Position numbers and translations under genes: made by a program
Notes under the pieces: generated by a model
The model's input: the letters and a program-made list of their open reading frames with translations, nothing else
Database searches by the model: none
What the model was told of the DNA's origin: nothing
Shown: positions 15,641 through 24,562 of the stretch, in pieces
How positions within the stretch are numbered: the stretch's first letter is position 1
How the letters are laid out: each line of letters opens with the position of its first letter
Assembly: GCF_900103585.1 (NCBI RefSeq)
Contig: NZ_FNHV01000017.1
Location: 152,420 to 216,419 of the forward strand
DNA from: Streptomyces sp. cf386
GTDB lineage: Bacteria; Actinomycetota; Actinomycetes; Streptomycetales; Streptomycetaceae
DNA length: 64,000 bases
Reading direction: 5' to 3'

Positions 15641-16339
15641 CTAGGCCTTGTCCGCCTGGGCGGTGCGCAGTCCGAGGAGGACCTCCACGCGGTTCGTCGT
15701 GATCGAGTCGACGCCGATGTCCAGCAGGCGACGCATGGAGCGGCGGGTGTCCGGGGTCCAGACGGAGAGCAGGTAGCCGTCGTGGTGGACGCGCTCGGCG
15801 AGGGCGTGGTCGACCAGGCCGAAGCGGTAGTTGAGCCAGTGCGGGCGTATCGCGTCCAGCAGCGCGGGGCGCGGCGGCGCCAACGTCGTCCAGGTCAGGG
15901 CGATCTCGGCGGCCGGGTCGGCGGCGCGTACGGCGAGCATCTCCCGGGCGCCCGCGCAGTAGTACACGCGGTCCTGCGCCCCGCACTCGCGCACCACGCC
16001 CACGATCCGGCGTGCCGCCCGCACATCGGGTGTGCCCGGCAGGTCGAGCATCACCCGGCTCCCGTCGCACACCGCCAACGCCTCCTCCAACGTCGGCACC
16101 CCACCCGCCGTCAGCCCGCGCACCTCGGCCGCCGACAGCGCGTTCAGCGGCCGGTCGTGCTCCCAGAGCCGCTTCAGCGTCTCGTCGTGCAACAGCACGG
16201 GCACGCCGTCCTTGGCGAGCCGTACGTCGATCTCCACCGCGTCCGTGCCGAGTCGGAGCGCGGAGCGCAGCGAGTCGAGCGTGTTCTCGCGGACGCGGTA
16301 GGGGGTGCCGCGGTGGGCGACGGCGGTCACGTTCTGCAT
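15641..16339 (-). CDS. Glycerophosphodiester phosphodiesterase, cytoplasmic
   Basis: The 232-residue protein starts directly with the GDPD fold: VAHRGTPYRVRENTLDS (catalytic histidine-arginine), then DAVEIDVRLAKDGVPVLLHDE, carrying the metal-ligand glutamate and aspartate and the second catalytic histidine. It ends with the family's SVWTPDT and DSITTNRVEV motifs. It would hydrolyse glycerophosphodiesters to glycerol-3-phosphate and an alcohol. It has no signal peptide, unlike the large secreted GlpQ enzymes. The start at ATG 16339 is set by homology; the open frame continues upstream into the region overlapping the deaminase gene but is not protein-like there. It lies 55 bases downstream of the deaminase on the same strand. 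Confidence 0.88.
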   Translation of the reverse strand: MQNVTAVAHRGTPYRVRENTLDSLRSALRLGTDAVEIDVRLAKDGVPVLLHDETLKRLWEHDRPLNALSAAEVRGLTAGGVPTLEEALAVCDGSRVMLDLPGTPDVRAARRIVGVVRECGAQDRVYYCAGAREMLAVRAADPAAEIALTWTTLAPPRPALLDAIRPHWLNYRFGLVDHALAERVHHDGYLLSVWTPDTRRSMRRLLDIGVDSITTNRVEVLLGLRTAQADKA

Positions 16340-16394
16340 GGGCACATTCTGGTGGGAGCGGGGGCCGACGGGGAGGCGGGGAGCGGCGGTGGGC

Positions 16395-17456
16395 TCAGCG
16401 TGCGAGCCAGTCCGCGGTGTATGTGTCGATCTCGGCCGCGATCCGCGCCTTGCCGGGCTCGTCGAGGAAGGACGCGTCCACGGCGTTCTTGGCGAGGCCG
16501 GCCAGTCCGCGCTCGTCGAGGTCGAGGAGGCGGGCGGCGACCGCGTACTCGTTGTTGAGGTCGGTGCCGAACATCGGCGGGTCGTCGGAGTTGATGGTGA
16601 CGACGATCCCGGCCTCCACGAACTCCTTGACCGGGTGCTCCTCGATCGTGCGGACCGCGCGCGTGGCGATGTTGGAGGTCGGGCACACCTCCAGCGGGAT
16701 CCGGTGCTCGGCGAGGTGCGCCAGCAGCTTCGGGTCCTGTGCCGAGCTCGTGCCGTGCCCGATGCGCTCGGCGCGCAGGTGGGTGAGGGCGTCCCACACC
16801 GTCTCCGGGCCGGTGGTCTCACCGGCGTGCGGCACGGAGTGCAGTCCGGCGGCGATCGCCCGGTCGAAGTACGGCTTGAACTGCGGCCTCGGTACGCCGA
16901 TCTCGGGCCCGCCGAGCCCGAAGGAGACCAGGCCCTCCGGGCGCAGCCGGTCGTCGGTGGCGAGCCGCACGGTCTCCTCGGCGGACTCCAGGCCGGCCTC
17001 GCCGGGGATGTCGAAGCACCAGCGCAGCATGGTCCCGAACTCGGCCTCGGCCGCCTTGCGGGCGTCCTCGATCGCGTCCATGAACGCGCCCTCGTCGATG
17101 CCGCGGCGGGTCGAGGAGAACGGGGTGATGGTCAGCTCGGCGTAGCGCACCTGCTGCCGGGCCAGGTCACGGGCCACCTCGAACGTCAGCAGCCGTACGT
17201 CCTCCGGGGTGCGGACCAGATCCACGACGGACAGGTACACGTCGATGAAGTGGGCGAAGTCCGTGAACGTGAAGTAGTCGGCCAGTGCCTCCGGGTCGGT
17301 GGGGACCTTCGAGTCGGGGTGGCGGGCGGCGAGTGCGGCGACGATGCGGGGGGAGGCGGAGCCCACGTGGTGGACGTGCAGTTCGGCCTTGGGCAGTCCG
17401 GCGATGAAGGCGTGCAGGTCGCGCGAGGCGCGGGCATCGACGAGATGGTCGGTCAA
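16395..17456 (-). CDS. Adenosine-deaminase-family enzyme, possibly 6-aminodeoxyfutalosine deaminase
   Basis: The 353-residue amidohydrolase has the zinc-site motif in ELHVHHVGSA, SFGLGGPE, the catalytic HAGE, the IGHGTSS histidine motif and the zinc aspartate in TINSDDPPMFGT. Classical adenosine deaminases usually read HLHLxG at the first motif; this protein has HVHHVG. Streptomyces carries several ADA paralogues. By gene position I recall the corresponding S. avermitilis/S. coelicolor protein as the one studied as a 6-aminodeoxyfutalosine deaminase of the futalosine menaquinone pathway, but this needs checking. The start is a TTG at 17456 with GGGGAGG four bases upstream; no ATG or GTG nearby has a comparable site. 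Confidence 0.87.
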   Translation of the reverse strand: MTDHLVDARASRDLHAFIAGLPKAELHVHHVGSASPRIVAALAARHPDSKVPTDPEALADYFTFTDFAHFIDVYLSVVDLVRTPEDVRLLTFEVARDLARQQVRYAELTITPFSSTRRGIDEGAFMDAIEDARKAAEAEFGTMLRWCFDIPGEAGLESAEETVRLATDDRLRPEGLVSFGLGGPEIGVPRPQFKPYFDRAIAAGLHSVPHAGETTGPETVWDALTHLRAERIGHGTSSAQDPKLLAHLAEHRIPLEVCPTSNIATRAVRTIEEHPVKEFVEAGIVVTINSDDPPMFGTDLNNEYAVAARLLDLDERGLAGLAKNAVDASFLDEPGKARIAAEIDTYTADWLAR

Positions 17457-17616
17457 GGTTCCTCCCCGGGAACGGCGTCCGCGGCCGGGAGTGTGGGCGG
17501 CGGGCGGGCGCGTGTGATCGGCTGATCGGTGACTCAGGGATCATCGTAGGCCGGGACCGCTGGGGCTCGGACAGGGCCTTAGCATGACGGGACGTACGAC
17601 AGAGGGGGGCCCGCGC

Positions 17617-18666
17617 ATGTCCGACGACGTGGAGACGGGGAAGGGGCCGGGGGCGCCGGAGACGCGGGGAACGCCGGAGGTATCGGGGGGATCGGCGGTG
17701 CGGGGCGGCGGCAGCGTGGCTGCTGGGGGTTCGGGGGATGCGGGGAATTCGTTGGAGGGGCCGAAGGTGTCGTTCGGGAAGGGCGACGAGAGGCCCTCGA
17801 CGTCTTTGTCTTTGAACAAGGCAGGGGTTGCGGGGCCGAGTGGTGCGGGGGAGGGCCAGGGCGGTGCCGTGCCGCGTGGTTCCGAGGCACCTCCTGAGCG
17901 GGATCCGTGGGCGCCTCCGGCCGAGGAGGCGCGGGCGGCGGATTCCTCCGCGTACGCCGGGCGGCCTGGGCACACTCCCGCCTCGAACGACCCCCAGACC
18001 TGGCCCGCTCCGTCCGTGCACGACCGGGAGACGGTTGGGGCGGTGCCGCCCATGGGCGTGCCGTCCGAGCCGCGGGACGCCGTGCCGCCGGGTGCGCCGT
18101 GGATGAACCCCTCGGCCGGGGCGGGGCCTGCGACGCCGCCGGGTGGTTCGGTGACGAACCCGTTCGCGCCGCCGGGGCCCACGGCTCCCATGTCCTCCGT
18201 ACCGCTCGGCCCACCGGTCAATCCCTTCGCGCCTCCGGCCGCCGGGTCCGGCGGCCCCTATGCCGCCCATGGGGAGCATGTGCCCCCGCCGCCCATCGCG
18301 CCCGACGGGCCGGGGCGGGTGCCGTACGGCTATCCCGGCGGGCACGGTTACCCGCATCTGCCGGGTCCGGGTCCGGGGCCGGGTGCGGCGGGCTACTACG
18401 GGTGGCCCGGTATGCATGCCATGCCGAGCAATGGGATGGGTACGGCCGGGCTGGTGCTCGGGATCATCTCGGCCGTGATCTTCTGCCTGTGGCCGGTGGC
18501 GATCGTTGTGGGTGTGCTGGCGGTGATCTTCGGTGGGATCGGTATGGGCAAGGCGCGGCGGGGTGAGGCGACGAACCGGGGGCAGGCACTCGCCGGGGTT
18601 ATCTGCGGGGCGGCGGGCCTGGTCCTCAGCTTCGTGATGCTGGCGTTCGTGATCGCGACGGCGTAG
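17617..18666 (+). CDS. DUF4190-type membrane protein with a long Pro/Gly-rich N-terminus
   Basis: The first 270 residues are low-complexity and proline/glycine-rich, with repeated PPG, NPFAPP and similar patterns, and should be disordered. The C-terminal 80 residues hold two membrane helices (AGLVLGIISAVIFCLWPVAI and AGVICGAAGLVLSFVMLAFV) separated by GGIGMGKARRGEATNRG, the arrangement of DUF4190 proteins. Their function is unknown; in Streptomyces they are common and often next to other membrane proteins of the same type. I use the ATG at 17617, which has GGGGGG upstream, instead of the ATG at 17584. The gene is convergent with the NADAR gene across a repeat-rich gap. Confidence 0.82.
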   Translation: MSDDVETGKGPGAPETRGTPEVSGGSAVRGGGSVAAGGSGDAGNSLEGPKVSFGKGDERPSTSLSLNKAGVAGPSGAGEGQGGAVPRGSEAPPERDPWAPPAEEARAADSSAYAGRPGHTPASNDPQTWPAPSVHDRETVGAVPPMGVPSEPRDAVPPGAPWMNPSAGAGPATPPGGSVTNPFAPPGPTAPMSSVPLGPPVNPFAPPAAGSGGPYAAHGEHVPPPPIAPDGPGRVPYGYPGGHGYPHLPGPGPGPGAAGYYGWPGMHAMPSNGMGTAGLVLGIISAVIFCLWPVAIVVGVLAVIFGGIGMGKARRGEATNRGQALAGVICGAAGLVLSFVMLAFVIATA

Positions 18667-18764
18667 GCGGTGCTGGGTGTGTCTTCGCCCCCGCCGCCCT
18701 TACCCGTCCCATCCCTGGGGGCTGCGCCCCCAGACCCCCGCTATCGGCCCTGAAGGGGCCTCGT

Positions 18765-18813
18765 CCTCAAACGCCGGAGGGGCTGAACTACTCAGCCCCT
18801 CCGGCGTTTGAGG
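18765..18813. terminator. 22-base perfect inverted repeat between convergent genes, Streptomyces repeat family
   Basis: Perfect 22-base arms (left 18765-18786, right 18792-18813) flank the five-base loop ACTAC. They are enclosed by a wider, less perfect pairing of C-rich and G-rich tracts (about 18730 and 18825). A smaller hairpin CTGGGGGC-TGC-GCCCCCAG lies just upstream (around 18716-18734). The element fills the space between the DUF4190 and NADAR stops, so it should end transcription from both sides. The same sequence type (AAACGCCGGA ... TCCGGCGTTT) is widespread in Streptomyces genomes. Confidence 0.75.
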
Positions 18814-18839
18814 AGCGGGGGTCCAGGGGGCGAAACCCC

Positions 18840-19424
18840 CTACCCCCGCAACCGCTCCCGCGCCTCCATCAACGCAAACCCCAACAAATTAGGCCCCCGC
18901 CACCGCTGAGGATCCCCCGCCCCCTCATCCCCCGCAGCCAGCCCGATCCCCCACACCCGATCCACCGGACTCGCCTCCACCAGCACCCGATCCCCCGTAC
19001 CCACCAGAAACCCCCGCAGCCCCGCATCCGCACCGAACTTGTGGACCGACCCCTCGACGACGATCCGGAATCGCTCCCGCTCCCACACCCCGTCGTCGAA
19101 CCCCCGCACCAGCCGCCCGGCCTTCTTCGCCACCGACGGATGCCCGGCGTCCAACACCCGCCGCTCCGCCTCCGCGTCCCCGAACAGCCGCGCCTTCTCG
19201 GCCATCATCCAGTGCTCGGCGGTCGCGTACGACACGCCGTCCACCGTGAACGGCGACGGCCACCACTGGCTCAGACAGCTCGCGCCCACCCGGCCGTCGG
19301 GCAGCGGCCGGTGCCCCCAGAAGTGCAGATACTTGACCCTCGCCCCCGCGCGGACCTCCCTGACCAGGACATCCCAAGAATCGATCTTCGTCATGCTCCC
19401 GAGCATGGCACGCACCACCGACAT
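18840..19424 (-). CDS. NADAR-family N-glycosidase
   Basis: The 194-residue protein has the NADAR (YbiA-like) pattern: YLHFWGHRP near the N-terminus, SQWWPSPFTVDGVSYATAEH with the expected catalytic-pocket Trp and Glu, MMAEKARLF, and a C-terminal NLLGFALMEARERL. Known family members cleave reactive riboflavin-pathway intermediates or remove ADP-ribose from guanine bases. No ADP-ribosyl transferase gene is adjacent, so the housekeeping role is more likely. I keep the ATG at 19424, which has GGGGGA at good spacing; a second ATG ten codons in lacks usable spacing. It is convergent with DUF4190 and divergent from the aldehyde dehydrogenase at 19595. Confidence 0.87.
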   Translation of the reverse strand: MSVVRAMLGSMTKIDSWDVLVREVRAGARVKYLHFWGHRPLPDGRVGASCLSQWWPSPFTVDGVSYATAEHWMMAEKARLFGDAEAERRVLDAGHPSVAKKAGRLVRGFDDGVWERERFRIVVEGSVHKFGADAGLRGFLVGTGDRVLVEASPVDRVWGIGLAAGDEGAGDPQRWRGPNLLGFALMEARERLRG

Positions 19425-19504
19425 TCCGTCCCCCGTTTATCCGGCCGACTCGACACCTGGTCGACAGATTCCGTCGCGTAACCAAAAGGCAACAACGGAA
19501 TCAC

Positions 19505-19533
19505 TTGTTGGAGTCCATCTGCTCTGTCAGGAT
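19505..19533 (+). promoter_or_regulatory. Probable promoter of the second aminobutyraldehyde dehydrogenase gene
   Basis: TTGTTG (19505-19510) and CAGGAT (19528-19533) are separated by 17 bases. Just upstream, GATTCCGT and ACGGAATC form an 8-base inverted repeat with a loop of about 20 bases, a possible operator. The likely leader is about 55 bases long. Confidence 0.45.
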
Positions 19534-19594
19534 CGGCACTCAAATCGAGCCCGAGCCACGCCGGCCCCATCACGGGGACACGGAGGAGAGCGAC

Positions 19595-21130
19595 ATGCAG
19601 AACCCGGGCACCGCCACCCCGGAACGATTCCCGGCCCAGGACCGCTTCGCTGACGGCGCGCAGTACATCGCGGGCCGACCGGCGAAGGGGACCTCCGGTC
19701 GTACGCACGCCGTCGTCGACCCCGCCACCGGCGAGGAGGTGTACACCTACGACCTGGCCGGCGTCGATGACGTCGACGCCGCCGTCGCCGCCGCGCGCGA
19801 GGCCTTCCCCGCCTGGGCGGCCGCCACCCCCGGCGAGCGCTCCGACGCGCTGCACCGCTTCGCCGCCGTCCTCGCCGACCGCGCCGAGGAATTCGCCCGC
19901 GCGGAGTCCCTGCAGTGCGGCAAGCCGCTGAAGCTGACCCGCGAGTTCGACGTCCCGGGGACCATCGACAACACGGCCTTCTTCGCCGGTGCCGCCCGGC
20001 ACCTTCAGGGGCAGTCCGCGGGGGAGTACTCCGGCGACCACACCTCGTACGTGCGCCGCGAACCCATCGGCGTCGTCGGCTCCATCGCCCCCTGGAACTA
20101 CCCCCTCCAGATGGCCGCCTGGAAGATCCTCCCGGCGATCGCCGCGGGCAACACGATCGTGCTCAAGCCCGCCGAGCTCACCCCGCTCACCTCACTCCTC
20201 TTCGCCCAGGCCGCCACCGATGCCGGGATCCCCGACGGGGTCATCAACATCGTCACCGGGACCGGGAAGGAGGCGGGCGAGCGTCTCGTCGGCCACCCCG
20301 ACGTGGCCATGACCTCCTTCACCGGCTCCACGGCGGTCGGCAAGCGCGTCGCCGAGATCGCCACCGCGACCGTCAAGCGGATCCACCTGGAGCTGGGCGG
20401 CAAGGCGCCCTTCGTCGTCTTCGACGACGCCGACCTCGAAGCCGCCGCCCACGGTGCCGTCGCGGGCTCGCTCATCAACACCGGGCAGGACTGCACGGCC
20501 GCCACGCGCGCGTATGTGCAGCGACCGCTGTACGACGCGTTCGTCGAGCGGACGGCGGCCCTGATGGAGAGCGTCCGGCTCGGTGATCCGTTCGCGCCGG
20601 GCACCGATCTCGGGCCGCTGATCTCCCACGTCCAGCGGGACCGGGTCGCGGGGTTCGTCGACCGTGCGCGTGCCTACGCGCGCGTGGTGACCGGGGGCGA
20701 GGCTCCCCAGGGGGAGCTCAAGAACGGCGCTTACTATCGCCCGACCTTGATCGCCGGCGCCGCGCAGGACAGCGAGATCGTCCAGTCCGAGATCTTCGGC
20801 CCGGTACTCGTCGTTCTGCCGTTCGAGAGTGACGATGAGGGAATTCGGCTGGCCAACGACACCCCGTACGGCCTCGCCGCCTCCGCCTGGAGCAGGGACG
20901 TCTACCGGGCGAACCGCGCCACCCGCGAGATCAAGGCGGGCTGTGTGTGGGTCAACGACCACATCCCGATCATCAGCGAGATGCCGCACGGCGGCTACAA
21001 GGCGTCCGGCTTCGGCAAGGACATGTCCGCGTACTCCTTCGAGGAGTACACCCAGATCAAGCACGTGATGTTCGACAACACCGCGGTCGCCAGAAAGGAC
21101 TGGCACCGCACCGTCTTCGGGGACCGATAG
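19595..21130 (+). CDS. Second 4-aminobutyraldehyde-type dehydrogenase, linked to the Pot transporter
   Basis: The ATG at 19595 has GGAGGAG six bases upstream and gives 511 residues, slightly longer than the paralogue at 6090 because of an N-terminal extension. Motifs are those of the aldehyde dehydrogenase family: APWNYPLQM, AGNTIVLKPAE, LELGGKAPF (general base), NTGQDCTAATR (catalytic cysteine), EIFGPV, and SEMPHGGYKASGFGKDMSAY at the end. It is the first gene of the + strand run with the polyamine-binding protein, ATPase, two permeases and an FAD oxidase, so uptake and oxidation of the polyamine appear to be encoded together. The two paralogues may differ in substrate (aminobutyraldehyde versus aminopropionaldehyde or a glutamylated aldehyde). 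Confidence 0.9.
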   Translation: MQNPGTATPERFPAQDRFADGAQYIAGRPAKGTSGRTHAVVDPATGEEVYTYDLAGVDDVDAAVAAAREAFPAWAAATPGERSDALHRFAAVLADRAEEFARAESLQCGKPLKLTREFDVPGTIDNTAFFAGAARHLQGQSAGEYSGDHTSYVRREPIGVVGSIAPWNYPLQMAAWKILPAIAAGNTIVLKPAELTPLTSLLFAQAATDAGIPDGVINIVTGTGKEAGERLVGHPDVAMTSFTGSTAVGKRVAEIATATVKRIHLELGGKAPFVVFDDADLEAAAHGAVAGSLINTGQDCTAATRAYVQRPLYDAFVERTAALMESVRLGDPFAPGTDLGPLISHVQRDRVAGFVDRARAYARVVTGGEAPQGELKNGAYYRPTLIAGAAQDSEIVQSEIFGPVLVVLPFESDDEGIRLANDTPYGLAASAWSRDVYRANRATREIKAGCVWVNDHIPIISEMPHGGYKASGFGKDMSAYSFEEYTQIKHVMFDNTAVARKDWHRTVFGDR

Positions 21131-21204
21131 CCAGATCAGACGGGCACGGCCGGCCGCCCGACCCGCGCCCGGCCGCTCCCCCCTCCCGAAAGGGCAGCAA
21201 GCGC

Positions 21205-22452
21205 ATGGAGCAGTACGAGCCCGACCGCCTGTCCCCGGCCCAAGTGGCCGCCATGCGGCGCAGCCTCCGCAACGGCCGGGCCGCCATGACCCGCCGTTCC
21301 CTGCTGCGCGCGTCCGCCGGCGGCGCGTTCGCGGTCGGCGGCCTCGGGGCGCTGAGCGCCTGCGGCATCCCCGCGGCGGGCAACACCCAGGGCGGTGTCT
21401 CCGCGGAGGACCACTCGGCCGAGGAGAAGGTCGTCAACTTCTCCAACTGGACCGAGTACATCGACGTGGACGACAGCGAGAAGCACCATCCCACGCTCGA
21501 ACAGTTCAAGAAGCGGACCGGGATCTCGGTCAAGTACACCGAGGACATCAACGACAACGTCGAGTTCTTCGGCAAGATCAAGCCGCAGCTCGCGGCAGGT
21601 CAGGACACCGGCCGCGACATCATCGTCCTCACCGACTGGCTCGCGGCCCGCCTGATCCGCCTCGGCTGGGTCCAGAAACTGGACGCGTCCAACCTCCCGC
21701 ACGCCTACGCCAACCTGTCGGCGCAGTTCCGCGATCCCGACTGGGACCCCGGTCGCGCCTACTCGTACGTCTGGCAGGGCATCTCGACCGTCATCGCCTA
21801 CAACAAGAAGGCGCTCGACGGCGTCGAGGTCAAGTCGCTCTCCGACCTGCTCGACAACCCCAAGCTCAAGGGGCGGGTCGGCTTCCTGTCGGAGATGCGG
21901 GACAGCATAGGCATGACCCTGCTGGACATGGGCAAGGACCCGGCGAGCTTCACCGCCGACGACTTCGACGCGGCGATCGCCCGCGTCCAGAAGGCCGTCG
22001 ACAAGGGCCAGATCCGCCGCTTCACCGGCAACGACTACACCTCCGACCTGACCAGCGGCGACTTCGCGGCCTGTATCGCCTGGGCCGGTGACGTGGTCCA
22101 GCTGAAGGCGGATAGCCCGGACATCGACTTCCTGATCCCGGACAGCGGCTACATCACGTCGACCGACAACCTGCTGATCCCCAACAAGGCCCGTCACAAG
22201 ACGAACGCCGAGCGGCTCATCGACTTCTACTACGAGCCGAGGCCGGCCGCCGAACTGGCCGCGTACATCAACTACGTGACGCCCGTCGACGGTGTGCAGG
22301 CCGAGCTGGAGAAGATCGACAAGGACGCGGCGAACAACCCGCTGATCATCCCCGACAAGGCCATGGCCGCGAAATCCCACCCCTTCCGCTCGCTGAGCTC
22401 GAAGGAAGAGACCGAGTTCGAACAGAAGTTCGCGAAGCTGACTGGGGCGTGA
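21205..22452 (+). CDS. potD: Polyamine ABC transporter substrate-binding lipoprotein (PotD-like)
   Basis: The 415-residue protein begins with about 25 cytoplasmic residues, then a Tat signal (MTRRSLLRAS) and lipobox LSAC. The mature domain is PotD/PotF-like, with FSNWTEYIDVDDSE, FKKRTGISVKY, INDNVEFFGKI, DTGRDIIVLTDWLAARLI and IRRFTGNDYTSDLTSGD. It lies 74 bases after the aldehyde dehydrogenase and overlaps the ATPase gene by four bases, so it belongs to the transporter operon. Its paralogue at 7682 shares the same blocks. Substrate preference (putrescine or spermidine) cannot be read reliably. Confidence 0.9.
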   Translation: MEQYEPDRLSPAQVAAMRRSLRNGRAAMTRRSLLRASAGGAFAVGGLGALSACGIPAAGNTQGGVSAEDHSAEEKVVNFSNWTEYIDVDDSEKHHPTLEQFKKRTGISVKYTEDINDNVEFFGKIKPQLAAGQDTGRDIIVLTDWLAARLIRLGWVQKLDASNLPHAYANLSAQFRDPDWDPGRAYSYVWQGISTVIAYNKKALDGVEVKSLSDLLDNPKLKGRVGFLSEMRDSIGMTLLDMGKDPASFTADDFDAAIARVQKAVDKGQIRRFTGNDYTSDLTSGDFAACIAWAGDVVQLKADSPDIDFLIPDSGYITSTDNLLIPNKARHKTNAERLIDFYYEPRPAAELAAYINYVTPVDGVQAELEKIDKDAANNPLIIPDKAMAAKSHPFRSLSSKEETEFEQKFAKLTGA

Positions 22453-23633
22453 TCACCGTGACGACGACGAACAAGGCCGACCACGGCGGCGACGTCCGCC
22501 TGTCCGGCATCAGCAAGACCTACGGCTCCTTCACCGCCGTACACCCGCTCGACCTGACCGTCCCGCAGGGCTCCTTCTTCGCCCTGCTCGGCGCCTCCGG
22601 CTGCGGCAAGACCACCACCCTGCGCATGATCGCCGGCCTGGAGGAGCCCAGCGGCGGCACCGTCCACCTCGGCGAGCAGGACGTGACCGCGCTGCCGCCG
22701 TACAAGCGGCCGGTGAACACGGTCTTCCAGTCCTACGCCCTCTTCCCGCACCTCGACATCTTCGAGAACGTCGCCTTTGGCCTCCGCCGCCGCGGCATCA
22801 AGTCGGTGAAGAAGCAGGTCGGGGACATGCTCGACCTCGTGCAGCTGGGGGAGCAGGCCCGCAAGAAGCCGCACCAGCTCTCCGGCGGTCAGCAGCAGCG
22901 TGTCGCCGTGGCCCGCGCGCTGATCAACCACCCCAAGGTGCTCCTCCTCGACGAGCCCCTCGGCGCCCTCGACCTCAAGCTGCGCCGGCAGATGCAGCTG
23001 GAGCTCAAGCGCATCCAGACCGAGGTCGGCATCACCTTCGTCCACGTCACGCACGACCAGGAGGAGGCCATGACGATGGCCGACACGGTCGCCGTGATGA
23101 ACGCGGGCCGCGTCGAGCAGCTCGGCTCGCCGACCGATCTCTACGAGAACCCGCGCACGACGTTCGTCGCCAACTTCCTCGGCACCTCGAACTTCATCGA
23201 GGCCGAGGTCGACTCCAAGAGCGGCGACGAGATCGTGCTGAAGGCGGGCGGCGGCAAGCTCGTCCTGCCCGAGGCCCGGTGCAGCGCGGCCACGACGACC
23301 GGCGGCAAGGTGCTGGTCGGAGTCCGCCCCGAGAAGATCTCCCTCACGCATGCCGACGAGGCGGGCGAGATCCCCGAGGGCCGCAACCGCATCACCGGCA
23401 GGATCGCGGACTCCTCCTTCATCGGCGTCTCCACGCAGTACGTCATCGACAGCCCGGTCTGCCCCGAGTTCGAGGTCTACGCCCAGAACATCGACCGCGA
23501 CGACCGGCTCGTGCCCGGCGCCGAGGTCGTCCTGCACTGGAACCCGGCGCACACCTTCGGCCTCGACGCCGCGCAGTCCCTGCTCGCTGGGACGACGGGC
23601 TCCGCGGGCATCCAGGAAGAGGCGGCGGTCTGA
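22449..23633 (+). CDS. potA: Polyamine ABC transporter ATPase (PotA-like)
   Basis: A complete ATPase domain is present: Walker A GASGCGKTTT, Q-loop NTVFQSYALFPH, signature LSGGQQQRVAVARAL, Walker B VLLLDEPLGALD, switch histidine in HVTHDQEEAM. A C-terminal TOBE-type domain follows from about residue 280 (VGVRPEKISL), as in PotA and MalK relatives. The GTG at 22449 overlaps the stop of the binding-protein gene (GTGA), and its own stop overlaps the start of the first permease by one base (TGATG). The length of 394 residues is normal for PotA. Confidence 0.92.
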   Translation: MITVTTTNKADHGGDVRLSGISKTYGSFTAVHPLDLTVPQGSFFALLGASGCGKTTTLRMIAGLEEPSGGTVHLGEQDVTALPPYKRPVNTVFQSYALFPHLDIFENVAFGLRRRGIKSVKKQVGDMLDLVQLGEQARKKPHQLSGGQQQRVAVARALINHPKVLLLDEPLGALDLKLRRQMQLELKRIQTEVGITFVHVTHDQEEAMTMADTVAVMNAGRVEQLGSPTDLYENPRTTFVANFLGTSNFIEAEVDSKSGDEIVLKAGGGKLVLPEARCSAATTTGGKVLVGVRPEKISLTHADEAGEIPEGRNRITGRIADSSFIGVSTQYVIDSPVCPEFEVYAQNIDRDDRLVPGAEVVLHWNPAHTFGLDAAQSLLAGTTGSAGIQEEAAV

Positions 23634-24562
23634 TGGCGACCCTCACCGAGGCGCCTCCGCCTCTCTCCCCGACGGCTCCCGAGAAGAAGCCCCCGCGCAA
23701 ACGCGGCCGCCTCGTCCCGTACTGGCTCCTGCTCCCCGGCATCCTCTGGCTGCTGATCTTCTTCGCGCTGCCGATGATCTACCAGGCCTCCACGTCCGTG
23801 CAGACGGGCTCCCTGGAGGAGGGCTACAAGGTCACCTGGCACTTCGCCACCTACTGGGACGCCCTGTCCGAGTACTACCCGCAGTTCCTGCGCTCCGTGC
23901 TCTACGCCGGCTCGGCGACCGTCCTGTGCCTGATCCTCGGCTACCCGCTGGCGTACCTCATCGCCTTCCGCGCGGGCCGCTGGCGGAACCTGATCATGAT
24001 CCTGGTGATCGCGCCGTTCTTCACCAGCTTCCTGATCCGCACCCTCGCCTGGAAGACGATCCTCGCGGACGGCGGCCCGGTCGTCGGCGCCCTCAACACG
24101 CTGCACGTCCTGGACGTCACGAGCTGGCTCGGTATGACCGAGGGCGACCGCGTGCTGGCCACGCCGCTCGCGGTGGTGTGCGGTCTGACGTACAACTTCC
24201 TGCCGTTCATGGTCCTGCCGCTCTACACCTCGCTGGAGCGCATCGACCCACGGCTGCACGAGGCGGCGAACGACCTGTACGCCAAGCCGATCACCACCTT
24301 CCGCAAGGTCACCTTCCCGCTGTCGATGCCCGGCGTCGTCTCCGGCACACTGCTGACCTTCATCCCGGCGGCCGGCGACTACGTCAACGCGGATCTGCTC
24401 GGCTCCACCGACACCCGCATGGTCGGCAACGTCATCCAGACGCAGTTCCTGCGCATTCTGGACTATCCGACGGCCGCAGCTCTTTCCTTCATCCTCATGG
24501 CCGCCATCCTCGTCATGGTGACGGTCTACATCCGCAGGTCCGGCACGGAGGATCTGGTTTAA
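23633..24562 (+). CDS. potB: Polyamine ABC transporter permease (PotB-like)
   Basis: The 309-residue protein has a Pro/Arg/Lys-rich N-terminal cytoplasmic part and six membrane helices, starting with LLLPGILWLLIFFALPMIY. The coupling (EAA) loop reads LHEAANDLYAKPITTFRKVTFPLSMPGV, contacting the ATPase. The periplasmic insertion around GSLEEGYKVTWHF and the overall order match PotB, the first of two permeases in the spermidine/putrescine system. The start overlaps the ATPase stop, and GGAAGAGG is upstream. The stop TAA is directly followed by the ATG of the second permease. Confidence 0.92.
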   Translation: MATLTEAPPPLSPTAPEKKPPRKRGRLVPYWLLLPGILWLLIFFALPMIYQASTSVQTGSLEEGYKVTWHFATYWDALSEYYPQFLRSVLYAGSATVLCLILGYPLAYLIAFRAGRWRNLIMILVIAPFFTSFLIRTLAWKTILADGGPVVGALNTLHVLDVTSWLGMTEGDRVLATPLAVVCGLTYNFLPFMVLPLYTSLERIDPRLHEAANDLYAKPITTFRKVTFPLSMPGVVSGTLLTFIPAAGDYVNADLLGSTDTRMVGNVIQTQFLRILDYPTAAALSFILMAAILVMVTVYIRRSGTEDLV

